Notes: generated by a model from the letters alone, not told the origin. A stretch of DNA of 64,000 nucleotides from SZUA-309 sp965230005 (GCA_965230005.1 OZ245934.1:4402001-4466000); one strand, 5' to 3'; shown: positions 43,419 through 52,398, counted from the stretch's first letter. Made by a program: numbers and translations.

Positions 43419-45800
43419 TCAGAAGACGAGCGCTTCCACGTCTTCGAAGCGGGAGACGAAGTGCACGTCGATGCCGCGACGGATGTGTTCCGGCACCTCT
43501 TCATAATCCCGGCGGTTTGCCTCCGGCAGAATCACATTGCGGATCTTCTGCCGCTTCGCGGCCAGGAGCTTCTCGCGGACACCACCGATGGGATACACCT
43601 GACCCGTCAGCGTGAGCTCGCCGGTCATCGCAAAGGTGCGTCTGGGCGTTTTGCCTCGGGCCAGCGACAGCAGTGCCGTCGCCATGGTGATGCCGGCGCT
43701 TGGCCCGTCTTTCGGGGTGGCGCCAGCGGGCACGTGCAGGTGAACGAAAGCTTTGTCGAAGAAACCAGTCGGTACCCCGAGCCGGTCTGCGTTGGCGAGC
43801 AGGAAACTGTGCGCGATGTTTGCGGACTCCTGCATGACGTCACCGAGCTGCCCGGTGAGCTTGAGACCGGGTGCGCGCTCGTGAACGAGGGTTGCCTCCA
43901 CGGGCAGGGTGGCACCACCCAGGGCCGTCCAGGCCAGGCCCGTGACGATGCCAACGCCGTGCTCCCGCGCTTCTTTCTCGTAGATGGGTCGCCCGAGGAA
44001 CTCGGAGAGGTTCTCCCGCGTGACGCTGATTGGCCGGCTTGCGCCTTTCAGGATCTTCACGACGGCCTTGCGGACGATCGCGGCGAGCGACTTTTCAAGG
44101 CGCCGGACGCCGGCCTCCCGGGAGTAGCCCTCGATGATGCCGCGAAGTGCTCCGGCGTTGATGGAGAGGTCGCCGCGCTTGTTCAGGCCAGCCCGCTCCA
44201 GCTGTCGGGGCAGAAGGTGCTTGCGGGCGATGGCGAGCTTTTCCGTATCCAGATAGCCGGACAGACGGATCACCTCCATGCGATCGAGGAGCGGGCCGGG
44301 AATGGTATCGAGCTGGTTTGCGGTGCAGATGAACAGCACCCGCGAGAGGTCGACGTCCACGTCCAGGTAGTGATCGTGAAAGCTGCCGTTCTGCTCCGGA
44401 TCGAGCACTTCGAGCAGGGCGCTGGCCGGATCACCCTGATAGGAGGAGCCGATCTTGTCGACTTCGTCGAGCATGATCACGGGATTGGCCACGCCCGTGT
44501 CTTTCAGGGCCTGAATGAGCTTGCCGGGCATGGCGCCGATGTAAGTGCGTCGGTGCCCTTTGATCTCGGCCTCGTCGCGCATCCCACCGACGGAGAAGCG
44601 GTAGAAGGTGCGGTTCAGCGCCTCGGCGATGGAGCGGCCGAGAGACGTCTTGCCGACCCCGGGTGGCCCGACGAGACAGATGATGGAACCGGCGACGTCG
44701 CCCTTCATGATGCCGAGGGCGAGAAACTCGAGGATCCGTTCCTTCACATCCTCGAGGCCCTCGTGGTGTGAGTTCAGAATCTTTGCGGCTGCCGGCAGAT
44801 CGTCCGTGTCTTCGCTGTAGCGGCCCCAGGGTACGCTTGTCAGCCACTCGAGGTAGTTGCGGGTCACGCCGTACTCCGGGGAACCCTGCTCCAGCGTTGA
44901 GAGTTTTTTCAGCTCGTCGTCGATGCGCTTGGCGGCTGCCTCCGGAAGGTCGAGCTCGGCGATTCGGCCCTGAAACTCCTCCAGTTCCGCGGTCTTGTCG
45001 TCCTTCGCGATGCCCAGCTCTTTCTGGATGTACTTCAGCTGCTGGCGCAGGATCGCCTCCCGCTGGTGGCTCTGGATTTCCTGTTCGACGTGCTTGCGGA
45101 TTTCCTGCTGGGCGCGAGCGATCTCGAGTTCCTTGTGCAGCAGCTCGATCACCTGCTCGAGGCGACGCTGGAGGTTGACGGTTTCGAGGACCTCCTGCAG
45201 TTCCGGTGAGGAGGCCGTGGTCAGACTGGCCGCAAAGTCGGCGAGCAGCGACGGTTCGTTCGGATTCGATCGAGCGAGAAAGATCTTCAGCTCTTCTCCG
45301 TAGAGCGGATTCAGGGGGATGAGTTCTTTGATCATGTTGATGATCGCAACGGCGTAGGCCTTCTGGGCTTCCTCGTCCTGGCCGCCGGCGCGTTCTGGGA
45401 AGTACTGGGCGGCGGCCGAGAGGGGTGGCACGTCGGTCACCCAACGCCGGACGCGGAACCGCTGCAGGCCTTCGAGGAGGATCTGCAGCTGTGATTCTTC
45501 CCGGTGCACCCGGTGAATGCGGCACAGGGTACCCATCTCGTAGAGGGCATCCGGACTCTGGACGGCGTCCACGCCGTCGCGGATGGCGATCAGGCCGATG
45601 ACGTCCTGTTCGCGCTTCTGCACGGCCTTCAGGGTAGGCATCCATTGCTCGGCATCGACGATCAGCGGGATCGCCTGGCCGGGGAAGAAAGGCCGTTCGT
45701 GGGGCAGCACGTGAATGATGCCCGGGTGCGCTTCACTCGGCAGCAGAACCTGGCCGCCGGCATCCGGTTCGATGACGTCTCCCTGCTGGTCTATGTCCAT
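43419..45800 (-). CDS. lon: Lon-family ATP-dependent protease (second-type, AsrA-like)
   Basis: 793 residues. N-terminal substrate domain (ERPFFPGQAIPLIVDAEQW, about 35-53), coiled coil 190-260, AAA+ module with Walker A GPPGVGKTS (about 380) and Walker B MLDEVDKIG, and the protease domain with the Ser-Lys dyad in PKDGPSAGITMA (Ser about 697) and VREKLLAAKR (Lys about 740). The N-terminal style and its place next to prc rather than clpX suggest the accessory Lon of pseudomonads (AsrA, PA0779, linked to heat shock) rather than the housekeeping one. A sigma-32-like promoter and the prc terminator lie upstream. Confidence 0.9.
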   Translation of the reverse strand: MDIDQQGDVIEPDAGGQVLLPSEAHPGIIHVLPHERPFFPGQAIPLIVDAEQWMPTLKAVQKREQDVIGLIAIRDGVDAVQSPDALYEMGTLCRIHRVHREESQLQILLEGLQRFRVRRWVTDVPPLSAAAQYFPERAGGQDEEAQKAYAVAIINMIKELIPLNPLYGEELKIFLARSNPNEPSLLADFAASLTTASSPELQEVLETVNLQRRLEQVIELLHKELEIARAQQEIRKHVEQEIQSHQREAILRQQLKYIQKELGIAKDDKTAELEEFQGRIAELDLPEAAAKRIDDELKKLSTLEQGSPEYGVTRNYLEWLTSVPWGRYSEDTDDLPAAAKILNSHHEGLEDVKERILEFLALGIMKGDVAGSIICLVGPPGVGKTSLGRSIAEALNRTFYRFSVGGMRDEAEIKGHRRTYIGAMPGKLIQALKDTGVANPVIMLDEVDKIGSSYQGDPASALLEVLDPEQNGSFHDHYLDVDVDLSRVLFICTANQLDTIPGPLLDRMEVIRLSGYLDTEKLAIARKHLLPRQLERAGLNKRGDLSINAGALRGIIEGYSREAGVRRLEKSLAAIVRKAVVKILKGASRPISVTRENLSEFLGRPIYEKEAREHGVGIVTGLAWTALGGATLPVEATLVHERAPGLKLTGQLGDVMQESANIAHSFLLANADRLGVPTGFFDKAFVHLHVPAGATPKDGPSAGITMATALLSLARGKTPRRTFAMTGELTLTGQVYPIGGVREKLLAAKRQKIRNVILPEANRRDYEEVPEHIRRGIDVHFVSRFEDVEALVF

Positions 45801-45833
45801 TGCCTCGATCCTTCCAGAGTCGTCTGGAGTATC

Positions 45834-45859
45834 TGAGGGCGGCGGTGGCGCTTTTCAAT
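45834..45859 (-). promoter_or_regulatory. Candidate sigma-32-type promoter of the Lon gene
   Basis: On the minus strand ATTGAAA (45859-45853) and CCCTCA (45839-45834, continuing GAT), spaced by 13 bp, resemble the heat-shock consensus. The ATG is about 34 bp downstream with AAGGA before it. The element sits between the prc terminator and the Lon start, where a promoter is needed. Confidence 0.4.
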
Positions 45860-45865
45860 CCACCC

Positions 45866-45901
45866 AAAAAAAACGCCGCGTACCCGGGGCGCGCGGCGTT
45901 C
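45866..45901 (-). terminator. Intrinsic terminator of prc
   Basis: On the minus strand the nine-base arms AACGCCGCG (45900-45892) and CGCGGCGTT (45880-45872) enclose an 11-base loop and run straight into a T stretch (eight A on the plus strand, 45866-45873). It lies 36 bp beyond the prc stop and separates prc from the Lon gene. Confidence 0.85.
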
Positions 45902-45936
45902 TTTCGCGGCGGCCTGCCGGCCGCAGCAGCGGGCAG

Positions 45937-48189
45937 CTACTGGATGCTGGTGCCGTCGGACTCCGGCGACCGCTCCACGAGGGCGACCTGTCGCGTCAGA
46001 CCAATGTAGTCCAGGAGTATGTGACCGGTTTCCGTCAGCAGCGGATCGTCGGCCGGGTCGGGCTCTTCATCCGCTTCCTGTTCCTCCTTGCGCAGCTCTT
46101 CGAGGGCGTCGAGGCTCTCGACGGGCTCTTCACCTTTCGCCAGGCGCAGACCGTTCTCGAGCTCGAGCAGCCAGGCGTCTTCCGCCTCCTTCTCCTGGGC
46201 GCGGGTGCTTTCCTTCAGCGACAGGTGGGTACGCTGGCTGTTTTCCTTGGCCTTGGCGGACAGTGAACGCATGTAGTTGAAGTCCGGATGGTCTTCCGTG
46301 CGCTGGTCGTGCGCCGCCTGCAGTTCCGGCAGCAGCGTCTCGATCTGATTGGTCTGCGGATAGATGGCTGGCTGGATCACATCCCAGGGCAGGGCATCGT
46401 CCAGGGAGCTTTCGCCAATGCGTTCCGCATCGAAGGTTTCGGGAAACTCGATGTCCGGGAGCACACCCTGGTGTTGAGTGGACTGACCGGAAACCCGATA
46501 GAACTTGGCGGCCGTAATCTTCAGCTGGCCCCGGTTCAGCGGGACGAGCGTCTGTACGGTACCTTTGCCGAAGGTCTGATTGCCGATGATGATGCCGCGG
46601 CCGTAGTCCTGGATCGCGCCGGCGAAGATCTCCGAAGCAGAGGCCGACAGTCGGTCCACGAGCACCGCCATGGGGCCGTCCCAGGCGACTTCGTCGTCGT
46701 TGTCTGCGTAGACGTTGGCGCGACGGCTTGCGGATTTCACCTGCACCGTCGGCCCGGATTTGATGAAGAGCCCCGTCAGCGAGTCGGCTTCCTGGAGAGA
46801 GCCGCCACCATTGTTACGCAGATCGATGATCAGACCATCGATGCCGTCGCCTTCCTTCAGCTCGGCGATGAGCCGGCGGACATCGCGCGTGGTGCTCTTG
46901 TAGTTCGGATCACCCTGCTGCACGGCTTTGAAATCGACGTAGAAGGTCGGGATGCTGACGATGCCGATGCGCTTCGTCTGGCCGTTTTCCGTGAGCTCGA
47001 GGACCTGCTTCTGAGCAGCCTGCTCCTCCAGCTTGACGGTGTTCCTGGTGATCTGGATCACCTTGGTGCTGTCGTCGTCGGAGCTGCTCGGGATGACCTC
47101 GAGACGCACCGTCGAGCCCTTCGGACCTCGAATCAGTTCCACGACGTCGTCGAGGCGCCAGCCAACGACATCGATGAGCGGCCCGTTTTCGCCCTGGCCA
47201 ACGCTGACGATGCGATCGGAGGGTCCGATGAGACCGGACTTGTCCGCCGGACCGGCCGGGACGAGCTCGACGACGGATGTGTATTCATCCTCGTTCCGCA
47301 GGACCGCGCCGATGCCTTCGAGGGACAGCGACATGTTGATGTTGAAGTTCTGTGAGGTGCGCGGTGAAAAGTACTGCGTGTGCGGATCGTAGGTGCTCGC
47401 GAAGGCGTTCACGTAGAGCTGGAAGGCATCCTCGCTCTTGGTCTGACGGCTCTGCTTGAGGCGGTTCGTGTAGCGCTTGGTCAGGAGCTCTTCGATCTCG
47501 TCGATCTCCTTGCCGTTGAGCTTCATGCTGAGCGCTGCCGCTTTCAGGCGCTTGCGCCAGATTTCGTCGAGCTCCTTGTCGTCAGCGGGCCAGGAGGCGT
47601 TTTCCCGGTCGATTTCGATGGACTCATCCACTTCGAAGTCCACCTCCAGCAGCCCGGCTTCCAGCTCGCTGAGCAGGAAGTTTAGCCGGCCATCGAGGCG
47701 GGACTGGTAAAGGTTGAAGATTTCGAAGGCGGGTTCCAGGTTGCCGCGGACCAGCGCGTCGTCGAGAACGTAGCGATACTTCTCCAGGTCTTTGACGTCT
47801 TCTTCGAGGAAATAGACCTTGGCGCCGTCGAGCATGGACAGGTACTTCTCGAAGATTTCGCTCGACAGCTGATCGTCGAGGGGCTTCTTGATGAAGTGGT
47901 TGTGCCGCAGCTGGTCGACAACACCGAGCACCGTTCGTGGATGCACGTCCAGCGGTGACAGGGCGACAATTTCAGCGCGGGCCGCATCGATCGGCTCCGG
48001 CGTCGTGGAGATCGCAACCTGCGAGCCTGCCTCGACGGCTTGCGGTTCAGCCCAGACCCGGGCCCAGGGATTGATGAGCAGCGCGGTGACTGCGAGTACT
48101 ACTGCAAGGCCCATGAGCGGCGACGTCTTTCCCGTGAAAGCGTTGCGCGCCTGTGCCTGTCTCGCCGAAGCGGTTGTCGTTGTCTGCAT
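45937..48189 (-). CDS. prc: Carboxy-terminal processing protease Prc/Tsp
   Basis: 750 residues. N-terminal signal/anchor (GLAVVLAVTALLINPW, about 27-42), an N-terminal helical domain, PDZ domain (about 255-345, with SLEGIGAVLR) and S41 protease core with the catalytic serine in DRLSASASEIFAGA (about 515) and lysine in NQTFGKGTVQ (about 540), followed by the DUF3340-type C-terminal domain. In Gram-negatives Prc degrades periplasmic proteins with nonpolar C-termini and murein hydrolases, usually with the lipoprotein NlpI. Ends with its own terminator; divergent from the FKBP gene across 533 bp. Confidence 0.95.
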   Translation of the reverse strand: MQTTTTASARQAQARNAFTGKTSPLMGLAVVLAVTALLINPWARVWAEPQAVEAGSQVAISTTPEPIDAARAEIVALSPLDVHPRTVLGVVDQLRHNHFIKKPLDDQLSSEIFEKYLSMLDGAKVYFLEEDVKDLEKYRYVLDDALVRGNLEPAFEIFNLYQSRLDGRLNFLLSELEAGLLEVDFEVDESIEIDRENASWPADDKELDEIWRKRLKAAALSMKLNGKEIDEIEELLTKRYTNRLKQSRQTKSEDAFQLYVNAFASTYDPHTQYFSPRTSQNFNINMSLSLEGIGAVLRNEDEYTSVVELVPAGPADKSGLIGPSDRIVSVGQGENGPLIDVVGWRLDDVVELIRGPKGSTVRLEVIPSSSDDDSTKVIQITRNTVKLEEQAAQKQVLELTENGQTKRIGIVSIPTFYVDFKAVQQGDPNYKSTTRDVRRLIAELKEGDGIDGLIIDLRNNGGGSLQEADSLTGLFIKSGPTVQVKSASRRANVYADNDDEVAWDGPMAVLVDRLSASASEIFAGAIQDYGRGIIIGNQTFGKGTVQTLVPLNRGQLKITAAKFYRVSGQSTQHQGVLPDIEFPETFDAERIGESSLDDALPWDVIQPAIYPQTNQIETLLPELQAAHDQRTEDHPDFNYMRSLSAKAKENSQRTHLSLKESTRAQEKEAEDAWLLELENGLRLAKGEEPVESLDALEELRKEEQEADEEPDPADDPLLTETGHILLDYIGLTRQVALVERSPESDGTSIQ

Positions 48190-48722
48190 GTGTCCTGTCG
48201 CTTCTATCCTGTTGTTGTGCCGGTCTGTTTCATCCGGTTACGTCATTACCGTTGGTCTGTAGCCGTCATCGGCTCATCTGATCGCGGACGGCGCTGGGCC
48301 GCCACACCGCGCTGCAACGCAACCCGGCATGTTCGCTGGTACCGATCGGTCCGGACCGGTCCTTCTGGCTGTGATCCTGATTGATCCTGCAATCGACCAG
48401 CCGGGCAATGTCGTTGTCTTTTGTCTGACGGCGTTTCTTTATTCACGCCGTTTCTTATGGAACGGTTGCATTGCCGTTGTGCGCAAGCTAGGTGACAGCT
48501 TCTTCGAGAAGTCAGTCCTAGTGCCCGTTGCCGTCACACGTCCTGTGGCGTTTCCTGTGACATTTGCGCTTTCAACACGGGTTGCACCTTATTTATGATG
48601 CCCGGCCGCTGGGTAGGTTCCCCCTAACCTCTTCAGCGAGACTAGCCAAAACCCGAAACAGGACCTATGAACGGAATGTAACCCGGTGCTCAGGGGCTCG
48701 GCAACCGGAACGAGGAGACTGT
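48190..48722. other. Long intergenic region between prc and FKBP genes
   Basis: No convincing ORF. It must hold promoters for both divergent genes. Visible structure: a block of overlapping perfect palindromes at 48338-48362 (GGTACC, ACCGATCGGT, GGTCCGGACC, GGACCGGTCC), and a hairpin ACGGCGT / ACGCCGT (48428-48434 and 48445-48451, loop 10) followed by TTCTT. A possible -10 TATGAT is near 48594 upstream of the FKBP gene. The prc leader would be short if its promoter lies close to 48190. Nothing else is recognised. Confidence 0.5.
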
Positions 48723-49466
48723 ATGACCCTCTCTAAACGTCCGGCATTTCTGCCGGCATCGTCAGCCCGGCCGCGGCGTGCGACCCGACTTCTGCTCGGC
48801 CCGGCGCTCGTCGCAACGGCCCTGGTGCTGGCAAGCCCCACGGCGTTTGCTGCCGAGGTCGAGCTCGACAGCGACTCGCAGAAAGCGAGTTACAGCATCG
48901 GCTATTCCATGGCGACCAACATCCGCCGCGAGTTCGGCGCAGACATGGACCTGGCGGCCTTTGAGGCCGGCGTGCGTGACCAGATTGCCGGTGCCGACAG
49001 TCAGCTGACGGAAGCAGAAGCGAACGCTGCCCTGCAGTCCCTCGTGCTGGCTCGACAACAGGCGGCGGAAGCAAAAGCATCGGAGAACATCAGCGTGGGT
49101 AAAGAATTTCTGGCCGAAAACGGCAAGCGGGAAGGGGTGGTAACGCTGCCTTCGGGGCTGCAGTACGAAGTGATCACGGATGCCGAGGGGCCCAAACCCC
49201 TGCCAACGGACCGGGTCACCACGCACTATCGCGGTACGCTCATCGACGGGACGCAGTTCGACAGCTCCTACGATCGTGGTCAGCCGGCGACTTTCCCGCT
49301 CAATGGCGTCATCGCCGGTTGGACCGAAGCGCTGCAGCTCATGTCGCCGGGTGCCAAGTGGCGTCTCTACATCCCACCGGAGCTTGCTTACGGCGATCGT
49401 GGTCAGGGTCCGATCCCGGCCAACTCGACGCTGATCTTCGACGTCGAACTCATCTCCATCAACTGA
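48723..49466 (+). CDS. Periplasmic FKBP-type peptidyl-prolyl isomerase (FkpA/Mip-like)
   Basis: 247 residues from the ATG at 48723 with GAGGAG seven bases upstream; the open frame reaches back to 48564 but without family sequence. Signal peptide with cleavage near AFA-AEV (residues 41-46). An N-terminal helical dimerisation domain (about 50-120, KASYSIGYSMATNIRREF) is followed by the FKBP domain (about 140-245) with TDRVTTHYRGTLIDGTQFDS and the C-terminal IPPELAYGDRGQGPIPANST. It speeds proline isomerisation and acts as a chaperone for envelope proteins, a good partner for Prc next door. Confidence 0.94.
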   Translation: MTLSKRPAFLPASSARPRRATRLLLGPALVATALVLASPTAFAAEVELDSDSQKASYSIGYSMATNIRREFGADMDLAAFEAGVRDQIAGADSQLTEAEANAALQSLVLARQQAAEAKASENISVGKEFLAENGKREGVVTLPSGLQYEVITDAEGPKPLPTDRVTTHYRGTLIDGTQFDSSYDRGQPATFPLNGVIAGWTEALQLMSPGAKWRLYIPPELAYGDRGQGPIPANSTLIFDVELISIN

Positions 49467-49498
49467 CCGGAAGCGGGCGCGCGGGCGGTTTCCAGCCG

Positions 49499-50167
49499 CT
49501 AAGCGTCCGGGTCGATGACAATCTCCAGGGCCTCGAGAATGCCGAGGCCCTGGGCCAGCCCCATACGCACCCCGGCAAGGCTCATGATCCGCGGATCGAG
49601 ACTGTTGAAGCTCGTGCCGCGGAGATCGGCGCCGGTGAGATCCAGCCCCTGACCGGTCAGACCGTTCAGATCCGAACCCGAAAGATCGGCGCCGGCCAGG
49701 CTGCAGTTGTGGGCGAGCAGATCAATCATCCGGTTCGCCGTGAGCTCGCACTCGGCGAGATAGGTGTTCGAAAGATCGCCGAAGGCGAAGTTGCAGTCGT
49801 GCATGCGGAAGCTCGCCAGCGTGCTGGCGCCGCGGATGGGCAGGGTAAAGTCGCAGTTCGAGAAGTCGGCCCCCTGCAGCTGGCAATGTTCGAGCACCAG
49901 ATCGTAAGCGCTGGCGTGACTGAACAGAGCCGTCGTCAGATCGCAGCGGAGAAAACGGGCTTCTTTTAAAGTGGCGTAGGAGAAGTCGACGGCACTTTCC
50001 CTCTCACTTTCCGGAAAGGCGCGGCAGGTCTCGAAGCTTGCGGCGGTGAGATCCGCATGGCGGAAATTCGTGCCGATGAGCGTGCAGCCTTCGAAGCTGG
50101 CGCCGGCGAGATTCGCATCGGCGAAGTCGGCGCCGGAGAGATCCTCGTCGTGAAAACGCTCGGTCAT
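49499..50167 (-). CDS. Qnr-like pentapeptide-repeat protein
   Basis: 222 residues of A(D/N)LxG/F-type pentapeptide repeats predicted to form a right-handed quadrilateral beta helix. The layout is that of Qnr proteins (about 214-218 residues): a broken loop after an early coil (CRAFPESERESAVDFSYATL, compare CQFYDRESQ...CNFSRAML in Qnr), a second interruption at CELTANRMIDLLAHN, the string SLAGADLSGSDL, and a C-terminal helix GLGILEALEIVI. Qnr proteins protect DNA gyrase from quinolones. No LexA box is seen upstream. Likely a chromosomal relative; activity against quinolones is not shown. Confidence 0.82.
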   Translation of the reverse strand: MTERFHDEDLSGADFADANLAGASFEGCTLIGTNFRHADLTAASFETCRAFPESERESAVDFSYATLKEARFLRCDLTTALFSHASAYDLVLEHCQLQGADFSNCDFTLPIRGASTLASFRMHDCNFAFGDLSNTYLAECELTANRMIDLLAHNCSLAGADLSGSDLNGLTGQGLDLTGADLRGTSFNSLDPRIMSLAGVRMGLAQGLGILEALEIVIDPDA

Positions 50168-50185
50168 TGGGCTACCTTACCCGCC

Positions 50186-50443
50186 ATGGTCGATTCGCTG
50201 CTAGAAGACAAAACCGGCAAAACGCCCAGCTCCCGCCTTGGCAGCCGCCTGGCGCGCACCATCGTCCTCGGCTCCATTGCCGTGGCGGTGGCCCTGTACT
50301 GGCTGGCTCGGAGCTACGGGGTCGAACTCGAAGAATTGCTCGGCTATCTGAAAACGAGTCTGCTCTTCGTGGGGTTCTTTGCCCTCTTCGGCATCCTCGC
50401 CGGACTCACCCTCTATCTGATCAGAAGCTTCCGCCGACGTTAA
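50186..50443 (+). CDS. Small membrane protein, two helices
   Basis: 85 residues from the ATG at 50186. A basic N-terminal part (SSRLGSRLART) precedes two hydrophobic helices (IVLGSIAVAVALYWLARSYG, about 26-45, and LLFVGFFALFGILAGLTLYLI, about 59-79) and a basic end RSFRRR, placing both termini on the cytoplasmic side. No family recognised. It is divergent from the Qnr-like gene (18 bp apart) and overlaps the 3' end of lepB on the other strand by 4 bases. Confidence 0.6.
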   Translation: MVDSLLEDKTGKTPSSRLGSRLARTIVLGSIAVAVALYWLARSYGVELEELLGYLKTSLLFVGFFALFGILAGLTLYLIRSFRRR

Positions 50444-51144
50444 CCCGGCGGCTGCTCGGCCAGCGGGGCAAAGAATCGTTCCGAGCGGGGGCGGTAGTAG
50501 TTGTCGTAGTCGAGAGAGAAGGCCACGGCGTTGGCGCGGCCGAGAATGCGTTCCCGGGCGACGAAGCCGATGAAGCGGGAGTCTTCGCTGATGTCCCGAT
50601 TGTCCCCGAGCATCAGATACTCACCCTCCGGGACCTCAACGGGGCCGAAGGAGCTGCGGCTGCTGGCGAGGGTTTCCGGATGCAGCATGATCATCCGCTC
50701 GTGGCCGAGAATCGATTCGCGCAGATAACGGTAGTCGCGGCGCAGGTCGATGCCGTTCGTCGGCAGGGACTCCCCGGGCAGCGCCGCGTAGCCCGCGCGC
50801 TCGCCGTTGATCACCAGCACGTTGTCCTCGAGGGCCACGACATCGCCGGGGACCCCGATGATCCGTTTCACCAGCAGCTGCTCGTCTCGCGGTGAGTTGA
50901 AGGTCACCACGTCGCCGCGGGCGGGTTCCTCCCAGCGGGCCAGGCGTGTGAGGGTGAAGGGCAGGCGCAGGTCGTAAGCCAGTTTGTCGACGACGATGCG
51001 GTCTCCGGCGAGGATCGTCGGCAGCATGGATTTCGTCGGCACCTGATTCCAGTCGGCGATGGCCGAGCGGAACACGAGCATCACGGCGATGAACAGCACG
51101 AAGCCGCGCCAGTCCCGCCAGATGCTGGTGAATCGTTCAGCCAT
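50440..51144 (-). CDS. lepB: Signal peptidase I
   Basis: 234 residues, a shorter one-anchor form. The N-terminal membrane helix (GFVLFIAVMLVFRSAIA, about 14-30) leads to the catalytic Ser39 in VPTKSMLPTI and the general base Lys93 in LLVKRIIGVPGD; box E is GDNRDISEDSRFIGFV. It cleaves Sec and Tat signal peptides on the outer face of the inner membrane, and would process the many exported proteins in this window. Its start overlaps the end of the DUF1244 gene by 8 bases. It is not next to lepA here, so it may be one of two copies. Confidence 0.93.
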   Translation of the reverse strand: MAERFTSIWRDWRGFVLFIAVMLVFRSAIADWNQVPTKSMLPTILAGDRIVVDKLAYDLRLPFTLTRLARWEEPARGDVVTFNSPRDEQLLVKRIIGVPGDVVALEDNVLVINGERAGYAALPGESLPTNGIDLRRDYRYLRESILGHERMIMLHPETLASSRSSFGPVEVPEGEYLMLGDNRDISEDSRFIGFVARERILGRANAVAFSLDYDNYYRPRSERFFAPLAEQPPG

Positions 51145-51436
51145 GATCGGGTTTGCTGGCCTCGAAGTTCTTGAGCTGTTCCGCGGACGCTTCCGCCTGG
51201 TAGCGGTCTTTCCACTCGCTGTAGGGCATGCCGTAAACGCGTTCCCGGGCCCGGTCGTAGTCCATGTCCACGCCGGCTTCTTCGCAGGCCGCGTTGTACC
51301 ACTTCGACAGGCAGTTGCGGCAGAAGCCGGAGAGGTTCATGAGATCGATGTTCTGCACGTCCTTGCGCTCGTCCAGGTGCGCGAGAAGGCGCCGGAACAC
51401 GGCTGCTTCGATGGCGTCGGTCTGACTCTGGTCCAT
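51137..51436 (-). CDS. DUF1244-family protein
   Basis: 99 residues from the ATG at 51436, the normal family length; the upstream part of the open frame lacks family sequence. Characteristic segments are AAVFRRLLAHLDERKDVQN and the Cys-containing LSGFCRNCLSKWY, with YGMPYSEWKDRYQ further on. The family is common in alpha- and gammaproteobacteria, with a small helical fold and no known function; the two cysteines could bind metal. Overlaps lepB by 8 bases, so the two are translationally coupled. Confidence 0.85.
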   Translation of the reverse strand: MDQSQTDAIEAAVFRRLLAHLDERKDVQNIDLMNLSGFCRNCLSKWYNAACEEAGVDMDYDRARERVYGMPYSEWKDRYQAEASAEQLKNFEASKPDHG

Positions 51437-51601
51437 GGTGAACGGTCCTGCTCTTGGGGGGCTAAGTGTAATGCGCAAGGTCGATGGCGCCCAGAAGCCG
51501 GTTGCCACACCTTTTTGTGTTTCAATCGCCGGAAGCCGCGCGCGTCGGGTCGCTGCGCACTCACCGGCGGCGGATTTACTGCAATCAGGACCGGAGCACA
51601 G

Positions 51602-52396
51602 GTGTTAGAGCTATTCACGAGCCCGGAGGTGTGGCTGGCTTTCCTCACCCTCACCGCCCTCGAGATCGTTCTCGGGATCGACAACATCATCTTCATATCC
51701 ATCGTCACGAGTCGACTGCCGAAAGAGCAGCAGGCCCGCGGACGGTTCATTGGTCTGTCGCTGGCCATGGGGTTGCGGATTCTGCTTTTACTGTCGCTGT
51801 CCTGGCTCATGGGTCTCACGGCGGATCTGTTTTCGATCTTCGGCATGGGGTTCTCCGGCCGCGACCTCATCCTGCTCATCGGCGGCACTTTCCTCATGGC
51901 CAAGGCCGTACGCGAGGTGCACAACTCTCTCGAAGGCGAAACTCATGGTCATGGACCCGCTAAAGCGGTGAGTTTTGCGAGCGTCATGTTCCAGATTGCC
52001 ATCATCGACGTCGTCTTTTCTCTGGACTCGGTGATCACGGCCGTGGGCCTCGTGGACCACGTCGAGATCATGATCGCCGCTGTCGTGGTGGCCGTCATTG
52101 TCATGATGCTGGCCGCCGGGGTCATCAGCCGTTTTGTCGAGGAACATCCGACCGTGAAGATGCTGGCCCTGGCCTTCCTGATCCTGATCGGCTTTACGCT
52201 CATGGGCGAAGGGCTCGATCTGCACACGCCGAAGGGCTACATCTACTTTGCCATGGCCTTTTCCTTCGGCGTGGAGGTGCTCAACATCCGTGCGAAGAAG
52301 AAGCGGTCCGATCACGTGCGGCTGCGCAAAGCGCAGCTTGCGGACATCATCGAAGGGGCGGCGCCGGTGGAGGCGCCCATTGAGAGCAGGGGTTAG
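51602..52396 (+). CDS. TerC/Alx-family integral membrane protein
   Basis: 264 residues from the GTG at 51602 with CGGAG upstream. Seven or so membrane helices carry the conserved acidic motifs of the TerC family: ALEIVLGIDNIIFISI near the N-terminus and FQIAIIDVVFSLDSVITAVG in the second half. A His-rich loop (GETHGHGP) lies between. Family members are linked to manganese export or metal loading of exported proteins and to tellurite resistance. It is convergent with yaaA with two bases between stops. The upstream 165 bp show no clear yybP-ykoY manganese riboswitch. Confidence 0.9.
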   Translation: MLELFTSPEVWLAFLTLTALEIVLGIDNIIFISIVTSRLPKEQQARGRFIGLSLAMGLRILLLLSLSWLMGLTADLFSIFGMGFSGRDLILLIGGTFLMAKAVREVHNSLEGETHGHGPAKAVSFASVMFQIAIIDVVFSLDSVITAVGLVDHVEIMIAAVVVAVIVMMLAAGVISRFVEEHPTVKMLALAFLILIGFTLMGEGLDLHTPKGYIYFAMAFSFGVEVLNIRAKKKRSDHVRLRKAQLADIIEGAAPVEAPIESRG

Positions 52397-52398
52397 CG

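Noticed and set aside
50168..50200. LexA box upstream of the Qnr-like gene
   Set aside because: qnrB-type genes have CTGT-N8-ACAG upstream; no such dyad is visible between the Qnr-like start and the divergent small membrane protein.
51437..51601. Possible yybP-ykoY manganese riboswitch before terC
   Set aside because: Some terC/alx genes carry one, but the conserved purine-rich loops were not found here; only an A/T-rich stretch and GC-rich inverted segments are present.
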